This document shows positions 42,190 through 45,922 of a DNA stretch of 45,922 nucleotides, one piece after another. The DNA lies in the NCBI GenBank assembly GCA_021323735.1, contig JAJPKM010000033.1:1-45922 (forward strand), read 5' to 3'. The notes beneath the pieces were generated by a model, which was given only the letters and a program-made list of their open reading frames with translations, was not told the origin of the DNA and did no database searches. Position numbers and translations under genes: made by a program. Source of the DNA: Gammaproteobacteria bacterium. GTDB lineage: Bacteria; Pseudomonadota; Gammaproteobacteria; Steroidobacterales; Steroidobacteraceae. Each line of letters opens with the position of its first letter. The first letter of the stretch is position 1.

Positions 42190-43776
42190 ATGGCCAATCT
42201 GAAGCGCCGCCAGGTGATTCTCGCCACGACAGCGGTGATGGGCGGTCTGGTGATCGGCTGGTCGGCGGCTCCTCAGCGGCGCCGCTTGACGACCGACAAG
42301 CCCCTGGCTGTCGCCGATGGCGAGGCGGCATTGAACGGTTGGGTGAAGATCGGCTCCGACGGCACCGTGACGGTGATGATGTCGCAGGCCGAGATGGGTC
42401 AGGGTACGCACACCGGACTTGCCATGCTCCTGGCCGATGAATTGGATGCCGATTGGCAGCGCGTGAAGATCGAGCAGTCGACGCTGGATGCCATCTATAA
42501 CAACCAGGCTGCGCTCATCGAATCATTGCCGTTCCAGCCGAATGACCACGGTATCGCAAAGCGCACCACCCGGCACTTGCTGGGCAAGCTGCTGCGCGAA
42601 GTGTCGGGACTTTCGGGAACCGGCGGGTCGTCGAGTCTGACGGATCGGTGGCTGCCCATGCGTGAAGCCGGCGCATCGGCGCGTGCCATGCTGATCGGTG
42701 CGGCGGCGATCCAGTGGCAGGTACCCGCCGCGGATTGCCGCGCCGAGAATGGGCGTGTGCTGCACGATTCGGGTAAGAGCAGTTCCTTCGGCGAGCTGGC
42801 GGCGCAGGCGGCGCGGTTGCCGCTGCCGAAGACTGTGACGCTCAAGACGCCGCGGCAATTCAAGTTGATCGGCCGGCCCATTGCGCGCATCGACAACCTC
42901 CCCAAGCTCAACGGGTCGGCGGTTTATGCCATCGATGTGCTGCCGCCCGGCCTGCTCTACGCCAGCATCACCATGTGCCCAACCTTTGGCGGCAAAGTGC
43001 TGCATTTCGACGGCTCGGCGGCGCAAGCCCTGCCGGGAGTGCGCAAGGTGATCGCGCTTGCGCCCGTGCCCGCCAGTTCCATCATGCCGGGAACCACGCC
43101 GGGCGGCGTTGCCGTGATCGCCGACTCGCCATTTCAAGCCATGCGGGCGCTGCGTCAGGTGAATATCGAATGGGATCACGGCGCAGCGGTCGCACTGTCC
43201 AGCGCATCGATCCGCGCGGAGCTTGCGCACGCGCTCGATACCCAAGCGGGTAGGGTGCACTTCGAGCGGGGCGAGGCGGCTGCCGCTTTGAAGTCGGCAC
43301 CCAAAACGGTGCAGGCAGAGTACGAGGTTCCCTACCTCGCCCATGCGACCATGGAGCCCATGAACTGCACCGTGCAGTTCAAGGACGGCGCTGCGACAGT
43401 GTGGGCGCCGACGCAGGCAGCCGGGTTTGCCAACGCCGCCGTGGCGAAGGTATTGGGCATTGGGGCGGCCAAGGTCGATGTCAGGGTGCCGTATCTGGGA
43501 GGTGGCTTCGGACGGCGCTACCTGACCGATTTCATCGTACAGACTGCATTGCTGGCACGGGAAACCGGCGGCGCGCCGGTGCAGTTGCTGTGGCCGCGCG
43601 AGGAGGATATCGCCCACGACTTCTACCGCCCGGCCTATGGCCCGTTGCGCGGCGGGCTTGGGAGCGGATGGCAAGCTCCTCGCCTGGACGAGTACGTCCG
43701 CCGGTTCGAGCATGGGAGCACCCTCACTGCTCGACACCTCGACCGACGGCGCCTCCAACACCGCCTATGCCTTTGA
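42190..43776 (+). CDS. Molybdenum hydroxylase large subunit, IorB-like, N-terminal part (frameshifted)
   Basis: The molybdopterin subunit of an isoquinoline 1-oxidoreductase-like (aldehyde oxidase family) enzyme. A twin-arginine-like N-terminus (LKRRQVILATTAVMGG) suggests Tat export. The frame reads as the family through the MoCo regions SQAEMGQGTHTGLAM, PYLAHATMEPMNCTVQF and PYLGGGFGRRY to HDFYRPA (residues 477-482). After about 43636 the translation departs from the family and ends at 43776, while the family continues in the next frame from ATG at 43637. A single inserted base, or a two-base deletion, would explain it. This is either a real pseudogene or a sequence error. The start codon has no ribosome site; CATAGT six bases before it is a weak -10. 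Confidence 0.8.
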   Translation: MANLKRRQVILATTAVMGGLVIGWSAAPQRRRLTTDKPLAVADGEAALNGWVKIGSDGTVTVMMSQAEMGQGTHTGLAMLLADELDADWQRVKIEQSTLDAIYNNQAALIESLPFQPNDHGIAKRTTRHLLGKLLREVSGLSGTGGSSSLTDRWLPMREAGASARAMLIGAAAIQWQVPAADCRAENGRVLHDSGKSSSFGELAAQAARLPLPKTVTLKTPRQFKLIGRPIARIDNLPKLNGSAVYAIDVLPPGLLYASITMCPTFGGKVLHFDGSAAQALPGVRKVIALAPVPASSIMPGTTPGGVAVIADSPFQAMRALRQVNIEWDHGAAVALSSASIRAELAHALDTQAGRVHFERGEAAAALKSAPKTVQAEYEVPYLAHATMEPMNCTVQFKDGAATVWAPTQAAGFANAAVAKVLGIGAAKVDVRVPYLGGGFGRRYLTDFIVQTALLARETGGAPVQLLWPREEDIAHDFYRPAYGPLRGGLGSGWQAPRLDEYVRRFEHGSTLTARHLDRRRLQHRLCL

Positions 43777-44473
43777 CAATGCCCGCATCAGCCACATTAC
43801 CGTGGAGAGTGCGGTGCCCACGGGTATCTGGCGCTCCGTGGCGCATTCCCAGAACGCCTTTTTCACCGAAAGTTTTGTCGACGAATGTGCCGCCGCGGCC
43901 GGCCAAGATCCGGTGGCGTTTCGCTCGCAGCTGCTGCGCGGCGACGAGCGCCATTTGCGGGTTTTGCATCGCGCGGCGGAACTTGCAAACTGGCAACAGG
44001 CGCCGGAGCCGGCGCGCGATGGCTCGAGGCGTGCGCGCGGGATTGCCATCCATCGCAGTTTCGGCAGCGTCGTGGCACAGGTGGCAGAAGTGTCGGTGAA
44101 TGAAAGCCGCCGGATCCGGGTGCACCGGGTCATCTGCGTCATCGACTGTGGGACGCCCGTGAATCCCAACCTGATTCGCCAACAGATGGAAGGCGCGATC
44201 GTGTTCGGCCTCTCGGCCGCGCTGCATGGAGAAATTACCATCGAGCGCGGCCAGGCGCAGCAAAGTAATTTCCATGACTATGCACCGCTGCGGTTCGATG
44301 AATGCCCCGCGATCGACGTGGAGATCCTGGCGAGCGATGCTCCTCCCGGCGGTGTCGGCGAGCCCGGCACGCCGCCCATCGCTCCGGCCGTCGCCAACGC
44401 GCTGTACGCGCTCAACGGCATGCGGCTACGCCGATTGCCGCTGAAAATTTCCGAGTCCGGGAGCGGCGCATGA
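43637..44473 (+). CDS. Molybdenum hydroxylase large subunit, C-terminal part (after frameshift)
   Basis: This frame continues the preceding gene: 278 residues starting [17 protein letters not shown], through [33 protein letters not shown], with the typical [17 protein letters not shown] loop and the [19 protein letters not shown] end, where the catalytic Glu of the family (GEPGTPP) is present. The two parts together total about 760 residues, the normal length. The ATG is right after the break, so it could be translated separately, but no ribosome site is clear. The C-terminus overlaps the next start (ATGA). Confidence 0.8.
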   Translation: MARCAAGLGADGKLLAWTSTSAGSSMGAPSLLDTSTDGASNTAYAFDNARISHITVESAVPTGIWRSVAHSQNAFFTESFVDECAAAAGQDPVAFRSQLLRGDERHLRVLHRAAELANWQQAPEPARDGSRRARGIAIHRSFGSVVAQVAEVSVNESRRIRVHRVICVIDCGTPVNPNLIRQQMEGAIVFGLSAALHGEITIERGQAQQSNFHDYAPLRFDECPAIDVEILASDAPPGGVGEPGTPPIAPAVANALYALNGMRLRRLPLKISESGSGA

Positions 44474-45000
44474 CCACGCTCAATATCAACGGCAAGGCGG
44501 TATCGGTGAACGCGGACCCCGACACGCCGCTGCTATGGGTGCTGCGCGGCGAGTTGCAGCTCGTCGGGACCAAGTACGGGTGCGGCAAGGCGTTGTGCGG
44601 TGCCTGCACCGTGCACCTCGACGGCGAGGCCGTGCGCTCCTGCATGCTGCCGATTGCCGCCGTGCAAGGACGAGAGGTTTGGACCATCGAGGGCATCCAA
44701 GGCGCGCAAATCGATGCGCTGCGCGAGGCCTGGTCGGCCATCGACGTCGTGCAATGCGGGTACTGCCAGAGTGGGCAGCTGATGTCGGCGTGCGTGCTGC
44801 TCCAGAAGACGGCGCGGCCCACGGACGAGCAGATCGATGCGGCGATGAGCGGCAATATTTGCCGCTGCGGAACCTATCCCAGGATTCGCGCCGCCATTCA
44901 TAAGGCCGCGGGTGCGGGAAATGATCGACCGATGACCGTGACCGCGGAGCAAGGGGCAAGTAACAAGAAATCGGTGGCCGATGGCGGGAGTAAGTTATAA
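44470..45000 (+). CDS. [2Fe-2S]-binding subunit of the molybdenum hydroxylase, IorA-like
   Basis: The iron-sulfur subunit that passes electrons from the molybdopterin subunit. 176 residues. The plant-type N-terminal cluster has Cys38, Cys43, Cys46 and Cys58; the C-terminal helical cluster has Cys96, Cys99, Cys131 and Cys133. The last 20 or so residues ([19 protein letters not shown]) are a tail beyond the family end. ATGA overlap with the large-subunit C-terminal part means translational coupling. The order large then small subunit is the reverse of the common iorA-iorB arrangement. Confidence 0.93.
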   Translation: MTTLNINGKAVSVNADPDTPLLWVLRGELQLVGTKYGCGKALCGACTVHLDGEAVRSCMLPIAAVQGREVWTIEGIQGAQIDALREAWSAIDVVQCGYCQSGQLMSACVLLQKTARPTDEQIDAAMSGNICRCGTYPRIRAAIHKAAGAGNDRPMTVTAEQGASNKKSVADGGSKL

Positions 45001-45040
45001 GTCGCCCAACAAACAGTAAGTGGTGGCCTCGGGGGGAACA

Positions 45041-45508
45041 ATGAAACCTGAAAAGGATTGGCGCCTCGAGGGCGTGCGGGTCATCAAGAGCGATCGGCTG
45101 GACAGCAACACCCCGCAGACCCCGGGAATGCTGCGCGCCGCCGCGGTGAATTTCAGCCGGGTGGGTTCACAGAAATTGTGGGCCGGCACGGTGCTGATTC
45201 AACCCAACGCGAAAACCGGCGCGCACCATCACGGCGCCTTGGAAAGCGTCATCTACGTCGTGCGAGGTGCGGCGCGCATGCGCTGGGGCGAGCGTCTCGA
45301 ATTCACCGCCAAGGCGGAAGCCGGCGATTTTATTTTCGTACCACCCTATGTTCCGCATCAGGAGATCAATGCGCGGAGCGATGCCCCGCTCGAATGCGTA
45401 CTGGTGCGCAGCGACAACGAGTCCGTGGTAGTCAACTTGAACATCGATGCCGCGGAGCGCTTCGAAGAGGTCTACTGGATCGATCCGATCCATCCCGCGC
45501 CGCGTTAG
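45041..45508 (+). CDS. Cupin-domain protein, metal-binding type
   Basis: 155 residues. The cupin motif 1 reads GAHHHGALESVIYVVRGAARM with three His and Glu as likely metal ligands; motif 2 reads GDFIFVPPYVPHQEIN with the final His. ATG at 45041 follows GGGGGAA; an in-frame ATG at 45020 is less well placed. It lies 40 bases after the hydroxylase small subunit and may be in the same operon. Many such cupins are dioxygenases or isomerases acting on small molecules, or metabolite sensors; the substrate is unknown. Confidence 0.88.
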   Translation: MKPEKDWRLEGVRVIKSDRLDSNTPQTPGMLRAAAVNFSRVGSQKLWAGTVLIQPNAKTGAHHHGALESVIYVVRGAARMRWGERLEFTAKAEAGDFIFVPPYVPHQEINARSDAPLECVLVRSDNESVVVNLNIDAAERFEEVYWIDPIHPAPR

Positions 45509-45575
45509 CGCGGGCCAGATCCCTTGCGGGCGCAGGCGCGGCAATAGGCTGCGAATGGTTGGTACATCGCCGACC

Positions 45576-45922
45576 TTACGACAACGCTTCGAGGACCTCA
45601 CGGATTCGTTCATCGGCTGCGGAGAGCAGGGCGATGCACTCCGCGGAATTCAGGCGCAGACTCAAGAAGGCATTCACTCCTTCCGTCCTGACGGACCTAG
45701 GCTCCGGTGTCTTCTGAGCTTCGGCAAGAAGCAGGCCGGCAACGAGGATGTCGGAGAGCCTCGCCTCATGCCGAAAGCGCCGCTCGAGATCGTCTTGTTC
45801 GCCCACCGCTTCGCACAGCTCTTCGGCAAATCCCCAACTTTGCAGCACCGCCTGCCCGATGGAAGCCTGCCAACCGCCGATCAGCTCCATCCATGGTGCA
45901 GGGCCAAGACCATTTTGCGCGC
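45576..45922 (-). CDS. HDOD-domain protein, C-terminal end (5' end cut by window)
   Basis: The frame is open to the window edge, and residues before the first Met at 45888-45890 (APWMELIGGWQASIGQAVLQ) read as protein, so the gene extends beyond the window. The visible part, with WGFAEELCEAVGEQDDLE and ARLSDILVAGLLLA, matches the C-terminal half of the HDOD domain (HD-related output domain), found in signalling proteins linked to cyclic di-GMP and chemotaxis. The N-terminal domain and any receiver or GGDEF part are outside the window. Moderately sure of the family. Confidence 0.75.
   Translation of the reverse strand, partial: AQNGLGPAPWMELIGGWQASIGQAVLQSWGFAEELCEAVGEQDDLERRFRHEARLSDILVAGLLLAEAQKTPEPRSVRTEGVNAFLSLRLNSAECIALLSAADERIREVLEALS

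Noticed and set aside
43620-43660. Programmed frameshift in the hydroxylase gene
   Set aside because: No slippery heptamer, downstream stem-loop or internal ribosome site typical of programmed frameshifting is seen; a one-base insertion or two-base deletion is simpler.
42523-43761. Long open frame antisense to the hydroxylase large subunit
   Set aside because: Low-complexity Arg/Gln/His protein with no motif; the opposite strand carries the molybdenum hydroxylase family motifs.

Overview
The window is about 46 kb of GC-rich chromosomal DNA, most likely from a gammaproteobacterium of the Xanthomonadales/Nevskiales/Steroidobacterales kind. That placement is inferred from AceK next to AceA, Bfr with Bfd, a NodT-type RND operon, a sedolisin and DUF4124 plus SLT domains; no rRNA or marker gene confirms it. 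Coding density is high, start codons are often GTG or TTG, and many neighbouring genes overlap by 4 to 8 bases. I found no insertion sequence, integrase, CRISPR array or intact tRNA. Most of the window reads as ordinary core and accessory metabolism.

Layout. 1-1250: the 3' end of an amidase gene, a strong hairpin, a decayed C-terminal remnant of an AAA ATPase on the minus strand, an AT-rich palindrome and a tRNA-3'-end-like fragment. 1254-3070: a small Cys-containing protein and an MdtD-like MFS exporter. 3163-7947 (minus): a sugar-phosphate operon zwf, HAD phosphatase, tal, pgm in which every junction overlaps. 8097-10960 (minus): a two-HKD cardiolipin synthase-like protein coupled to bifunctional NAD(P)HX repair enzyme Nnr. 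11108-17806: an unknown protein, a TauE/SafE permease, a polytopic GT-C-like membrane protein, a diguanylate cyclase, a lytic transglycosylase, a secreted SRPBCC protein and MscL. 17837-19704 (minus): an OprB-like porin coupled to a TMEM165/GDT1 cation exporter with degenerate tandem repeats upstream. 20088-25948 (plus): an M20 peptidase, a TetR regulator, a possible small membrane protein, a sedolisin and a serine hydrolase. 25927-30519: aceA-aceK with a divergent HTH regulator. 30501-33103: an SRPBCC/GyrI-like fusion, bfr, a Fur-box-controlled bfd and an NTF2-like protein. 33410-39998: a tripartite RND efflux operon whose last gene is coupled to xthA. 40008-45922: a thiolase, a cupin, a DUF486 protein, a frameshifted molybdenum hydroxylase large subunit with its [2Fe-2S] subunit, a second cupin and the end of an HDOD-domain gene.

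The genes work together in blocks: NADPH supply and sugar-phosphate interconversion (zwf/tal/pgm) beside NAD(P)HX repair (nnr); the glyoxylate shunt and its switch (aceA, aceK, divergent regulator); iron storage and release (bfr, bfd); and multidrug efflux coupled to a DNA repair nuclease. The most interesting regulatory observation is that three genes without a Shine-Dalgarno sequence (tetR, bfd and the cupin at 41177) each have a sigma70-like promoter whose -10 element lies 6-7 bases before the start codon. This predicts leaderless mRNAs. No clearly novel multi-gene system was found; the best leads are these promoters, the tetR operator, the aceA control region, the 19.7 kb repeat array and the split hydroxylase.
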